Shown: in pieces, positions 1 to 8,180 of the stretch
Layout of the letters: every line of letters begins with the position of its first letter
Numbering within the stretch: position 1 is the first letter of the stretch
NCBI GenBank assembly: GCA_017507385.1
Contig: JAFWAX010000049.1
Span: forward strand, 16,370-80,369
DNA: 64,000 nt
Source: Bacteroidaceae bacterium
Lineage (GTDB): Bacteria; Bacteroidota; Bacteroidia; Bacteroidales; Bacteroidaceae
Direction of reading: 5' to 3'
Notes under the pieces: model-generated
The model's database searches: none
Told to the model about the DNA's origin: nothing
Seen by the model: the letters and a program-made list of their open reading frames with translations, nothing else
Position numbers and translations under genes: made by a program

Positions 1-230
1 ACAACAAACTTTGCTGTATCAGCAACATTCTCCCACTTTGCAAGCCCCTGCAAATAACCAGCATCTTGATTAGCTCCATGACAAGCAATCACCAACGCTG
101 ATTGCTTGGGCAAATTTGCTGGTGCATACACAATCATAGTACGTGTTGTACCGTCCACCTGCAAATTTTCCAAGGCAAAACCACACAAACACACCCATGA
201 CATAACAAACAATAAAAACATTTTTTTCAT
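1..230 (-). CDS. Secreted esterase/PHB-depolymerase-like hydrolase, N-terminal part only
   Basis: The reverse strand from an ATG at 228-230 reads a signal peptide (MKKMFLLFVMSWVCLCGFA) followed by a short beta-rich stretch and the segment ALVIACHGANQDAGYL. A hydrophobic strand ending in HGxNQDA is the oxyanion-hole region of alpha/beta-hydrolase esterases of the PHB-depolymerase/feruloyl-esterase type. The catalytic Ser/Asp/His lie beyond the left edge, so substrate cannot be assigned. It lies downstream of a GH115 alpha-glucuronidase on the same strand, and an esterase acting on decorated xylan would fit that neighbour; this is inference. A -7 box at 263-270 gives it its own promoter. The fold assignment is moderate, the signal peptide is clear. 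Confidence 0.6.
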   Translation of the reverse strand, partial: MKKMFLLFVMSWVCLCGFALENLQVDGTTRTMIVYAPANLPKQSALVIACHGANQDAGYLQGLAKWENVADTAKFV

Positions 231-262
231 ACACAAATAGTATTAAATTTACAACTATGCTG

Positions 263-270
263 CAAAGATA
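263..270 (-). promoter_or_regulatory. Bacteroidota -7 box for the partial esterase gene
   Basis: Reverse-strand TATCTTTG matches TAnnTTTG about 33 bases before the ATG at 230. No clear TTG is seen at the -33 position. Confidence 0.5.
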
Positions 271-419
271 TATTTTTTTCTTGAAAAGGCCTAAAGATAA
301 ACCAATTAAATAGAACTACTCCCTTCTGTAATTTGTCAACAAACATAGGAGACACTAGTTGTTGTTCAACCTGTGTCAACGCAAGGGACAAGCGTGATTC
401 AACGCAAACAGGGCCTCGT

Positions 420-2828
420 TTACTGATAGGTAATCTTCTGCACCATCTGTCCAGGGTCGCCAACAATGAGCGTGAGCACGTGTTGCTTTCTGCTGCGATC
501 TATGGGGAGGCTGATGATAAAGTCTTTCCTATTTTCGAGCACTTGCAACTTCCAAGTATATGACCATTCCTCAAACTTGTTTTCGCACACAAGGGGCTGA
601 CAGCCATCCACACTCACTCCGAAACGGTTGCTGCGGTCGAGGCTGACGGGCCATACTGGCACAACCGAAATGCAAATAGTAACGCTGTCGCCCTGCCCAT
701 CCTGAACCTCAAAGGGCAAATCGATATGGTCAGATGACAAATTGGCGGGGTCTTGCACTGGATTGTGGGGTTCTCCCAATTGAAGAACATTCCAGTCGGT
801 GCCCATGCCTTCGATGAGACGGAAGGGGTGCTTGGCCTTTATCTTGTCCAGCCTCAACTGGTGTACAAAAGAGGGACGCGTCTGGCTCTTCGGAAGCTGA
901 TACCTGTCCGTTGGAGCATCAACCAGTTCGGGCATCAGCTGATATTTGGCGCACAATCCGGGAGGGAGTTCTGAAATCATCTGATTCCATTTGCCGTCGA
1001 GCATTGCATTGTACTCGATCAACAGCGTCTGCAAACTGTCGAAGGCTTCTGTAACCTCGTTCGCAGCCTCGCTGCTGCCTGTCTCGTGGTTCTTTTGAGC
1101 CATAAGGAACTTACGGTTCATCTGATATGCCGATTTTACAGAATAGCCTATCATCTCAAAGAAAGCGGGGCGCAAATCTGCAGGTAATGCCTGCTCTATC
1201 TCATTTATACGGTCAGATATCATTTGGTAGTCGGCCAAACGCTTCTGCGCCGTGCCTGCCTGGAAAGAAAAATCAGTATCATGCAGACGATTGTTCTCAT
1301 CACTGTCCCATTCCATTTCATAACCCATGAACTCGGGTTTTCTGTCCCAAGCGAGACGATAATAATCGTCTAAAATCTCTTGAAAATCACGCTCATATTT
1401 TTTTCCATACACAGAGGCAAGCCATTGTGCTTGATAGCGATTCGCATTGTCATAGGTAAATGCATCGAAATTCCACGCCATGCTAAAGAACTGCTGCATC
1501 TCGACTTCCATAGGCTTGATGTCGCCAACATTGAGCAGCCAGTACCGGTCTGCACCAGCATCATAAGCCTTTTTCAGCTCTTCGTACATAAGAGCTGGCG
1601 CTGTAGTTGCAATCCACAAGTTGTCATGCGGAGTGCCAAGGTAGCTCAGATGATAATATACACCCGAACCTCCACTGCGCTGTCGCTCTTCTGCATTGCT
1701 CACACGCTTCATGTAGCCGTAGTTGTCATCGGGCCACACCAGCGTGATGTCTTCTGGCACTCGGAGCCCAGCATCGTAGATGTCAAGCGTTTCTTTGTAA
1801 GGAACAAAAATCTGAGGGATTTGAGCAGCTGACTTCCCCTTGTGCTTCTCCAAGATCTGGCGCTGGTCGGCAAAAACGGTCTCCAATGTACGCGCCCTGA
1901 CTTTAGGGTCAGAAGACCCCTTCATCGCCTCATCGTGCAAGCCACGCATGCCCATCGTATAAAGATTATCATACTGCGCCGTTTCACGCAATCGGTTGTC
2001 AAACTTATTCCAAATAACCTCCTTGTTAGTCAGATAATTCCATTCGCCATCACGTTCCTTATTCCATTCCGAATGAGCGGCATTGTTAAACAGCAGTGGT
2101 TCACAATGGCTGGTTGTAATCATGATGCCCCATTCAGCCGCCGCTACCTGGCTCTCGGGATGGCTATAGAAGGCACCAGTACAGCTATGCATGGCTGGCG
2201 CAAGCATATTACCCTTCAGACGAAGCAGCAATTCACACACCTTATCATAAGTCTTTGGACCTATATCGCCCAAATCTTTCTCAAAATTCCTTGACGACCA
2301 AGTAAAAAGTCCCCAATCCTCATCGTTAATGAATATTCCTCTATATTTAATCGTAGGAGACTGAGAAATGTAATTCTCGGCCAAACTTAACTTGTCTTTC
2401 TTCTTCACAGGCACATCTGCCCACCAATACCATGGGCTGACTCCTATCTTTTCACTGAGATGAAACACGCCATAAGCCAAGCCACGCGCATCACTGCCCA
2501 CTACCATAAGACGCTTTCCACGCGTCACTATTTTGTACCGCTCCCAATCTCCTGAAATATCCTTACTGTTTATTTGCAATTCTACAGGGAGCTCCTTCAT
2601 TCCCTCTGCGGTAGCCAACACCAGCATTGGACCATCCCATGCCTCATTCACCACTGACGGACGGACTGAAATCACACGTTCAATATCCTCGCTCAACACA
2701 ACTGCCATTTTCTTCACCAATGCGGCCTCAGTATCAGACACAAGAATACGGCACTGCGTCAAATCAACTGCACTCCAAGCACACAAGGACAAACACCATG
2801 CTAACAAAAGAATCAATTGCTTCTTCAT
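420..2828 (-). CDS. GH115 family xylan alpha-glucuronidase, secreted
   Basis: An 802-residue protein with a signal peptide (MKKQLILLLAWCLSLCAWS). Family GH115 enzymes remove alpha-1,2-linked (4-O-methyl)glucuronic acid from xylan. Support: an N-terminal domain of about 150 residues, then the GH115 core beginning KYRGIFINDEDWGL near residue 160, followed by YDKVCELLLRLKGNMLAPAMH and GIMITTSHCEPLL, all typical of the family TIM barrel, and the later motif WLLNVGDIKPMEVEMQ. The C-terminal 150 residues form a beta-rich domain. Length is normal to slightly short for the family. A -7 box at 2958-2965 suggests a leader of about 120 bases. The partial esterase downstream on the same strand has its own promoter. 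Assignment to GH115 is strong; substrate is from family knowledge. Confidence 0.9.
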   Translation of the reverse strand: MKKQLILLLAWCLSLCAWSAVDLTQCRILVSDTEAALVKKMAVVLSEDIERVISVRPSVVNEAWDGPMLVLATAEGMKELPVELQINSKDISGDWERYKIVTRGKRLMVVGSDARGLAYGVFHLSEKIGVSPWYWWADVPVKKKDKLSLAENYISQSPTIKYRGIFINDEDWGLFTWSSRNFEKDLGDIGPKTYDKVCELLLRLKGNMLAPAMHSCTGAFYSHPESQVAAAEWGIMITTSHCEPLLFNNAAHSEWNKERDGEWNYLTNKEVIWNKFDNRLRETAQYDNLYTMGMRGLHDEAMKGSSDPKVRARTLETVFADQRQILEKHKGKSAAQIPQIFVPYKETLDIYDAGLRVPEDITLVWPDDNYGYMKRVSNAEERQRSGGSGVYYHLSYLGTPHDNLWIATTAPALMYEELKKAYDAGADRYWLLNVGDIKPMEVEMQQFFSMAWNFDAFTYDNANRYQAQWLASVYGKKYERDFQEILDDYYRLAWDRKPEFMGYEMEWDSDENNRLHDTDFSFQAGTAQKRLADYQMISDRINEIEQALPADLRPAFFEMIGYSVKSAYQMNRKFLMAQKNHETGSSEAANEVTEAFDSLQTLLIEYNAMLDGKWNQMISELPPGLCAKYQLMPELVDAPTDRYQLPKSQTRPSFVHQLRLDKIKAKHPFRLIEGMGTDWNVLQLGEPHNPVQDPANLSSDHIDLPFEVQDGQGDSVTICISVVPVWPVSLDRSNRFGVSVDGCQPLVCENKFEEWSYTWKLQVLENRKDFIISLPIDRSRKQHVLTLIVGDPGQMVQKITYQ

Positions 2829-2957
2829 TTCAAGTTTTTGAGTTAATATATTTCTGAAATTTCAAGCACCCCTGTCTATGTTGCTCACTCTAATAGAAAG
2901 TCAAGCACCTCAAACGGCAAACATAGAAATGTACAGATTTGCTATAACAAACTGTTG

Positions 2958-2965
2958 CAAAGTTA
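2958..2965 (-). promoter_or_regulatory. -7 box for the GH115 gene
   Basis: Reverse-strand TAACTTTG matches TAnnTTTG. The transcript would carry a leader of about 120 bases before the ATG at 2828. The rest of the 2829-3048 interval shows nothing else. Confidence 0.5.
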
Positions 2966-3048
2966 CTTGTTTTTTCTTGAAAATCCTTTCTTCCATGTAT
3001 TTTTTTCTTGCGTCTATGTTACAAGTGACTCTCCCTAATTGCTAAAAC

Positions 3049-3079
3049 TTGTATATACAAATTTTAAAATATATCTTTG
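3049..3079 (+). promoter_or_regulatory. Promoter of the M6 protease gene
   Basis: TTG at 3049-3051 and TATCTTTG at 3072-3079 are separated by 20 bp, a full match to the Bacteroidota consensus. Because the promoter covers an in-frame upstream start at 3049, the ATG at 3103 is the likely start. Confidence 0.75.
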
Positions 3080-3102
3080 CAAATATTTTAGTTCCTGTTT
3101 TT

Positions 3103-4857
3103 ATGACAAAGACCAGATTCTTCTATATTGTTTCGATGCTGTTCGCTGCTATCGGACTCTGTGCTCGTCCTGCACGTCCAGTGGTCCGCACTGTGACAAA
3201 CAGCGATGGCTCGTCATTCAATATTCTGCTGCGTGGTGATGAGAGTTTTCACTTCTATACCACCGAAGATGGCACACCCGTGCTGCGCGATGTCAATGGC
3301 AACTACCGTCTTGCGCCCCAAGCCGCCGACAGCATTGCCAATGTATGGGAGGCACGGCGCAGGCAACGGAATGCCATGCAAGAAGCACGTACAAAAAAAG
3401 TCATTCGCAAACGCATCTGGGGGGAACCTTCGTCTTATGTCGGTGAAAAAAAAGGCATTGTCATACTCGTCAGTTTCCCGGATTACCCTTTCTTGGAACA
3501 ACACAATTCTGATGTATTCCACGACATGTTCAACAAGAAAGGCTACAACAAGAACGGGTTCCAAGGTTCCGTACACGACTACTTCTATGATCAGTCCTAC
3601 GGCCAGTTCAGCCTCACATTCGACATATACGGCCCCATCAAGGCAAGCCATCAGCGAAGCTACTACGGAAGGAACACCAGCCAAGGGGATGACCGCCGTG
3701 TAGCCACACTCGCAGCCGAAGCATGTCTGCAGGCGAACAATCTTTACGACATCAATTGGGATGCCTATGACTGGGACAGCGATGGGGAAGTAGACCAAGT
3801 GTATATCATCTTTGCAGGGCACGGAGAAGAAGAAGGAGCATCATCCGATGCCATCTGGTCACACATGTGGACACTTGACGAGGGAATGGAGTATGACGAC
3901 GGCAACGGAGCCATTGTGCTTGAGAGGAAAAGAATCAACACCTATGCCATGAGTTGCGAACTTTCCAGCAATAAAGGGACAGAACTGAATGGTATCGGCA
4001 GTGCATGCCATGAGTTCAGCCATTGTCTCGGACTGCCAGATTTTTATGATACCAGCTATGATGGCGGATTTGGCATGAATGCATGGGACCTCATGGCTTC
4101 CGGTTCCTATAATGGGGCAAAAAGCAAAGGAGAATGTCCTGCAGGCTATACAGCTTACGAACGATGGTTAGCTGGATGGCTGGAGTTTACTCATCTCCTC
4201 CACCCTACTACCATACAAGACATGCCAGCCCTGCAAGACACTGCCGTAGCGTACATTATCCGAAACGAAGGAAATCCCAATGAATATTTTGTGCTTGAAA
4301 ACAGACAGGCACAAGGTTGGTTCAAATATGTAAATACCTATTCCTCCTGCCATGGGCTACTCGTCTACCATGTCGACTACGATGCGCAGGCATGGGAAGA
4401 AAACACACCCAACAACATGGCCGAACATCAGCGCATGAGCATCATCCCTGCGAGCGGCAAGTACGGCACACTGCACGGAACTCGCGACAACCGGTACTAC
4501 CATGTCACAGAGGATCAATACCGTGCCCATCTATTCCCTGGCAGCCAAAACATACACGAACTGACAGACACCTCGCATGCCCATTGCGGAGCACAGCTGT
4601 TTCACTTCAATACAGATGGAACACGGCACATGGGAAAGCCCATTACCGACATATCCGAGCATGATGGCCGCATCTCCTTCAATTTCATGGGCGGAGCAGC
4701 ACAAGCCATCACTTCGCCACACGTCAACAGCCAAGAAGGCACTTCTGCACCATCCTATTACACTCTCAGCGGAATCCCCGTTGCAACACCCAAACAAAGC
4801 GGAATCTACCTCAAGAAACAGGGGGAATCAACACAGAAAATCTTCTTTGCTCCATAA
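3103..4857 (+). CDS. M6 family (immune inhibitor A-like) secreted metalloprotease
   Basis: A 584-residue protein. It opens with a signal peptide (MTKTRFFYIVSMLFAAIGLCA) and a propeptide-like region (VTNSDGSSFNILLRGDESFHFY). The catalytic zinc motif HEFSHCLGLPDFYD (HExxHxxGxxD) lies near residue 303, followed by NAWDLMASGSYNG, the Met-turn region of M6 peptidases. The last 50 residues (YTLSGIPVATPKQSGIYLKK) resemble a short type IX sorting-domain end, which would make it a surface or secreted protein given the sprA gene in the window. An in-frame start 54 bases upstream is rejected because it overlaps the promoter. Family is certain; substrate is unknown. Confidence 0.9.
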   Translation: MTKTRFFYIVSMLFAAIGLCARPARPVVRTVTNSDGSSFNILLRGDESFHFYTTEDGTPVLRDVNGNYRLAPQAADSIANVWEARRRQRNAMQEARTKKVIRKRIWGEPSSYVGEKKGIVILVSFPDYPFLEQHNSDVFHDMFNKKGYNKNGFQGSVHDYFYDQSYGQFSLTFDIYGPIKASHQRSYYGRNTSQGDDRRVATLAAEACLQANNLYDINWDAYDWDSDGEVDQVYIIFAGHGEEEGASSDAIWSHMWTLDEGMEYDDGNGAIVLERKRINTYAMSCELSSNKGTELNGIGSACHEFSHCLGLPDFYDTSYDGGFGMNAWDLMASGSYNGAKSKGECPAGYTAYERWLAGWLEFTHLLHPTTIQDMPALQDTAVAYIIRNEGNPNEYFVLENRQAQGWFKYVNTYSSCHGLLVYHVDYDAQAWEENTPNNMAEHQRMSIIPASGKYGTLHGTRDNRYYHVTEDQYRAHLFPGSQNIHELTDTSHAHCGAQLFHFNTDGTRHMGKPITDISEHDGRISFNFMGGAAQAITSPHVNSQEGTSAPSYYTLSGIPVATPKQSGIYLKKQGESTQKIFFAP

Positions 4858-4880
4858 GTTGTTCCTGAGGAGAACTCCAT

Positions 4881-5402
4881 TCAGTCAGCATCACGATACC
4901 AGTCAGCATACATAATGTAGTGCTGAGCAATGCCGACATTCAATTCTTTCGATTGTTGAGGGTCAACTTTCTTGATGAACTTGGCAGGCACACCGCCCCA
5001 CAGTTCTCCATCGCCCACCACAGTCTTGCTCAGAACCAAAGAACCTGCAGCCACGATAGCACCTTCACCCACCACTGCATTGTCGAGCACCGTCGCTCCC
5101 ATACCGATAAGCGCACCCGACTTCACCGTACAGCCATGCAGTGTCACGTTGTGTCCTATCGTCACATCGTCACCAATCTCAATCGCCGCTTTCTGATAGA
5201 GCGTATGCAAACATGAACCATCCTGAATATTCACACGATTGCCAATCCTGATATAGTTCACATCGCCACGCACCACAGCATTAAACCACACCGTACACTG
5301 GTCGCCCATCTGCACATCACCCACAATCGTTGCATTCTCACTGAAATAGCAGCCCTCACCCCACTTCGGAGTCAAGCCACACACCGTTTTTATCAATGCC
5401 AT
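4881..5402 (-). CDS. Gamma-class carbonic anhydrase family protein (left-handed beta-helix)
   Basis: A 173-residue protein made of hexapeptide repeats (IVGDVQMGDQCTVWFNAVVR, VTIGHNVTLHGCTVKSGALI), the signature of the left-handed beta-helix in gamma carbonic anhydrase/YrdA proteins. The three zinc-ligand histidines are recognisable as H near LHTLYQ and the pair in GHNVTLHG. Known members hydrate CO2 or are inactive acyltransferase-like homologues; activity cannot be told from sequence. It is convergent with the M6 gene, the stop codons being 23 bp apart. Upstream on the same strand is DUF486. Confidence 0.85.
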   Translation of the reverse strand: MALIKTVCGLTPKWGEGCYFSENATIVGDVQMGDQCTVWFNAVVRGDVNYIRIGNRVNIQDGSCLHTLYQKAAIEIGDDVTIGHNVTLHGCTVKSGALIGMGATVLDNAVVGEGAIVAAGSLVLSKTVVGDGELWGGVPAKFIKKVDPQQSKELNVGIAQHYIMYADWYRDAD

Positions 5403-5444
5403 ATTTCCCTACTTTTACAATTATTCCAATAAAAACTTTAAAAC

Positions 5445-5813
5445 TCATTTCAAGAACACGAAATATACCGCTGCCACAAGACAGAGGAAAGCAACCGCAT
5501 GATTCCACTGGAAATGCTCACCTTGAAACATCATGCCAGCCATCACCGTAAACACCGTCAGAGAGATAACCTCCTGAATCACTTTAAGCTGCATCAGCGT
5601 AAAAGGTCCTCCATTCCCTTCAAATCCCAGTTTGTTTGCAGGGACCTGCAACAGGTATTCAAAAAAAGCAATAGCCCACGACAGGGCAATGACAGCGATG
5701 AGCGGCCAGCTGGTACTGATGTTCATCTGCTGAAGTTTCAAGTGTCCATACCAAGCCACGGTCATGAACACATTGCTGCCGATAAGCAGCAGAATGGTAT
5801 AAAATCCGTTCAT
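5445..5813 (-). CDS. DUF486 small membrane protein (DMT-like)
   Basis: A 122-residue protein with four predicted membrane segments: FYTILLLIGSNVFMTVAWYG, WPLIAVIALSWAIAFFEYLL, a third around VIQEVISLTVFTVMAGMMF, and a last AVAFLCLVAAVYFVFLK. The motif EYLLQVPANKLGFEG is typical of DUF486. The family belongs to the drug/metabolite transporter clan but has no established substrate. The start is set at the ATG 5811-5813, because the in-frame extension upstream would read through the -7 box at 5837-5844. Confidence 0.88.
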   Translation of the reverse strand: MNGFYTILLLIGSNVFMTVAWYGHLKLQQMNISTSWPLIAVIALSWAIAFFEYLLQVPANKLGFEGNGGPFTLMQLKVIQEVISLTVFTVMAGMMFQGEHFQWNHAVAFLCLVAAVYFVFLK

Positions 5814-5836
5814 TGTAATCGTTTTCAATTTTGCTG

Positions 5837-5844
5837 CGAAGGTA
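5837..5844 (-). promoter_or_regulatory. -7 box for the DUF486 gene
   Basis: Reverse-strand TACCTTCG is one mismatch from TAnnTTTG, 24 bases before the chosen ATG. No -33 TTG is evident. The interval to 5933 is the divergent intergenic region shared with the ECF sigma gene, where a poorer box CAACTTTG occurs at 5888-5895 on the + strand. Confidence 0.45.
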
Positions 5845-5933
5845 CGGCTTTTTTTCAAAAAAATAATGTCTATTAAATCTTTTTTGTCAACTTTGCGTCT
5901 TGTTAGTAGATTACATCGAAAAATCATCAAGCA

Positions 5934-6440
5934 ATGAACGAGGAGACAGAACAGTTACTGCCAGAATTAGAGAGGATTGTCGTGGAGCGGCAAGACTGGC
6001 TCTTCCGTTTTGCTTATATACGAATCGGTGTGAGGGAAGATGCAGAGGATGTGGTGCAGGAGGTGCTGCTGAACGTATTCCGACGATTGAGGGAGAAGAT
6101 GCACGTAGAGAGTCTGGAGCAGTATGTCATCCGTTCCATCAGCAATGCATGCCATGATTACTTCCGACGAAAACCGCTAAAGGTTGTTCCCATTGACGAA
6201 GCCCGACATGTTCCCGTCAACGAGGCTGACCAACACATTCATGAAGAATATGTGAGAATAAACCAACTACTGGATGCTTTACCTGAAGAGCAAGCAGAGA
6301 TTGTGAGGCTGAAATGCTACGACGAACTGACCTTCAAACAGATAGCAGAATTGCAAGACATTTCGGAGGCGACAGCAAAGTCCCGATACCGATATGCCAT
6401 CATGCATATCCAACAAATGCTCAAGAAGAAAGGAAATTAA
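5934..6440 (+). CDS. ECF RNA polymerase sigma factor, operon 1
   Basis: A 168-residue sigma-70 family protein. Region 2 is seen in WLFRFAYIRIGVREDAEDVV (residues 20-45) with the usual DAEDVVQEVLL, and region 4 in LPEEQAEIVRLKCYDELTFK through the helix-turn-helix near residues 115-165. Such factors direct transcription of small regulons and are usually held by a membrane anti-sigma factor. It is followed 3 bp later by a single-pass membrane protein gene, which is the natural candidate, and then by a lipoprotein gene. Confidence 0.9.
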   Translation: MNEETEQLLPELERIVVERQDWLFRFAYIRIGVREDAEDVVQEVLLNVFRRLREKMHVESLEQYVIRSISNACHDYFRRKPLKVVPIDEARHVPVNEADQHIHEEYVRINQLLDALPEEQAEIVRLKCYDELTFKQIAELQDISEATAKSRYRYAIMHIQQMLKKKGN

Positions 6441-6443
6441 GAT

Positions 6444-6854
6444 ATGAATAACAAGAACATCAACATTCCAGAGGAGGACCTCAACGAAGAGTTGGAGGAC
6501 ATCGAGCAGATGCTCAAACCACAATGCGAGTTCAAGGCATCAGACACCTTGAAGGACGAGGTGCTGGCTCGTGCAAGGCAGGAAGTGAAGCCTCAACGCA
6601 AGGTCAAGATTTGGCCATGGGTGGCTGCTGCCTGTGCTGTCGGCTTCCTGATGTTGTGGCTCACCCCACCGGAGAAGACACAGAGGGACGAAGCTCTCCA
6701 TGCCTATCTGGTCAGTGCTTACCATGCAAAGCATCAGCAGGCGATATCTAACCAGATGGACGCACGCGAATCATTCGAAGACATCGAACGGAGATTGAGA
6801 ATTGAAGGAGCGCAACTGAAAGAAGAATTCAAAATGTCAAATCAAATCTATTAA
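6444..6854 (+). CDS. Single-pass membrane protein, probable anti-sigma factor, operon 1
   Basis: A 136-residue protein with an acidic cytoplasmic N-terminus (about 52 residues), one membrane span (IWPWVAAACAVGFLMLWLTP) and a 60-residue C-terminal part. No ASD or ZAS zinc motif is seen, so the anti-sigma role is inferred from position right behind the sigma gene. The span and its flanks closely resemble those of the gene at 22353-23048 (ILWPLVAAACVAALIAVFLTPP split by substitutions), which also follows an ECF sigma gene; the two cassettes are therefore paralogous. Confidence 0.65.
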   Translation: MNNKNINIPEEDLNEELEDIEQMLKPQCEFKASDTLKDEVLARARQEVKPQRKVKIWPWVAAACAVGFLMLWLTPPEKTQRDEALHAYLVSAYHAKHQQAISNQMDARESFEDIERRLRIEGAQLKEEFKMSNQIY

Positions 6855-6865
6855 CTCAAGAAACA

Positions 6866-8056
6866 ATGAAAAAGATGATATTCATGGCTGCACTCTTGGT
6901 CAGTGTGTATGCCTGCAAAAACGAAACAACCAACGACAATCTGCCTATGCCATCCACCTTCCCAGAACTCTTTGATGGTTTGCTTCAACAGGGGGGGCAT
7001 TTGCATGTGGACATCTATAGTGACGATTCTGTTCGCACCGATTATTATTACGATTGGTTCGACCTCTATCAGGACGAACGGACATACGATGTGGATATGG
7101 ATACGACCCTGATTGACGGAGTCCATCTTAACGACTCCATTGCTGACATGGTGGCTGAAATGAGAGCCGTAGAAGACAGTGTGGCAAGAACAGAGATGAC
7201 GATTCGCGATTATGCCCAAAAGGGGGTGCAGCACTTGGAGGAGAAGTACATTCACCAATCTGCCAAGTACTACAAATACGAGAGACATCTCAACGGAAAG
7301 GATTCCATTGAGTTCGTCATTGCCACCAAGGAACTGACCGATTCTCTTCCCGAAGACTGCAAGAAGGATGATTTCAGAGAGAGTTTCAGATATTATCCTG
7401 AATTCTTCCACTATTATTATACACATCAAACAAACGGGAATAATTACGTGAGCTTAACTTACCATCGCGAAGAACGTGTCAAAGGCAAGAAAGCCACCAA
7501 TGAGGATGAGATTCGCAAGTTGTTGCTTGATTACATCGCTAAACAAAAGGGAACAAAGGAATATCATGTTCAGTATCTGATAGACGAGGGAAAGGATTTC
7601 GATCAGTCTGCCATCACCTTCCATTCACGCAAGAACAAAGAAAAGGTACATATGGAGGGAACGCTTTATGTGCTTCCTGGCACGGGCAAGGAAAAAATCA
7701 GGAATGTGGAGGAATTGCGTTCCATGTTGAAGGAATTCACAACCACCCACTATGCAGGGTATTTGAATTATCATTATGTGGACGAAACTTTTGACATGAC
7801 GGAATGTGACCGGTACGCGAATCAACTGATGGAATTGACCATCGGTGATAAAAGACCATGGGATAGCGTCGCCAATTTGTTCCATGTGCAGATAGGAAAC
7901 TACTGGAAGGGGGAAGGTCTCAAAATCCTCATGCTGAAGCCCATCAACAGTTCTTACTTCATGCCCAGCCTCGAATGGATGGGAATAAAGAGCATCCACA
8001 ACAATGAGATTGAATGGCTGCCCGGATATGAAGGAGGTTATTTGCACACAAGATGA
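6866..8056 (+). CDS. Predicted lipoprotein of unknown function, sigma operon 1
   Basis: A 396-residue protein starting MKKMIFMAALLVSVYACKNE; the cysteine at 17 behind VSVYA is a credible lipobox. The rest is soluble, rich in aspartate and tyrosine (DSVRTDYYYDWFDLYQDER) with no motif I recognise. It sits 11 bp after the putative anti-sigma gene, so it is probably co-transcribed and may be the extracytoplasmic sensor or an output of that sigma system. This role is inference only. Confidence 0.6.
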   Translation: MKKMIFMAALLVSVYACKNETTNDNLPMPSTFPELFDGLLQQGGHLHVDIYSDDSVRTDYYYDWFDLYQDERTYDVDMDTTLIDGVHLNDSIADMVAEMRAVEDSVARTEMTIRDYAQKGVQHLEEKYIHQSAKYYKYERHLNGKDSIEFVIATKELTDSLPEDCKKDDFRESFRYYPEFFHYYYTHQTNGNNYVSLTYHREERVKGKKATNEDEIRKLLLDYIAKQKGTKEYHVQYLIDEGKDFDQSAITFHSRKNKEKVHMEGTLYVLPGTGKEKIRNVEELRSMLKEFTTTHYAGYLNYHYVDETFDMTECDRYANQLMELTIGDKRPWDSVANLFHVQIGNYWKGEGLKILMLKPINSSYFMPSLEWMGIKSIHNNEIEWLPGYEGGYLHTR

Positions 8057-8097
8057 GCGAAAAACGGAGAATAAAAAGTAAAAGTTACTTAATTTTT

Positions 8098-8121
8098 TCA
8101 CTATCCACTATCCACTATCCT
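8098..8121. repeat. Heptamer tandem repeat CTATCCA x3
   Basis: Three copies of CTATCCA/T run from 8101 to 8121 just upstream of the trpB promoter. A second heptamer array (TTCATAA x3) follows tpiA at 58014-58034, so short heptamer arrays recur in intergenic DNA here. Confidence 0.7.
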
Positions 8122-8131
8122 CTATTTTTCG

Positions 8132-8139
8132 TACCTTTG
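8132..8139 (+). promoter_or_regulatory. -7 box for trpB2
   Basis: TACCTTTG matches TAnnTTTG, 41 bases before the ATG at 8181. The -33 position falls in the heptamer repeat and has no TTG. Confidence 0.55.
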
Positions 8140-8180
8140 CGGCCAGTTCATTCTAATTTGAAACTAAAACCAAAACAACA

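Noticed and set aside
3049..3102. Longer N-terminus of the M6 protease
   Set aside because: The in-frame upstream ATG coincides with the -33 element of the promoter, and the signal peptide begins at 3103.
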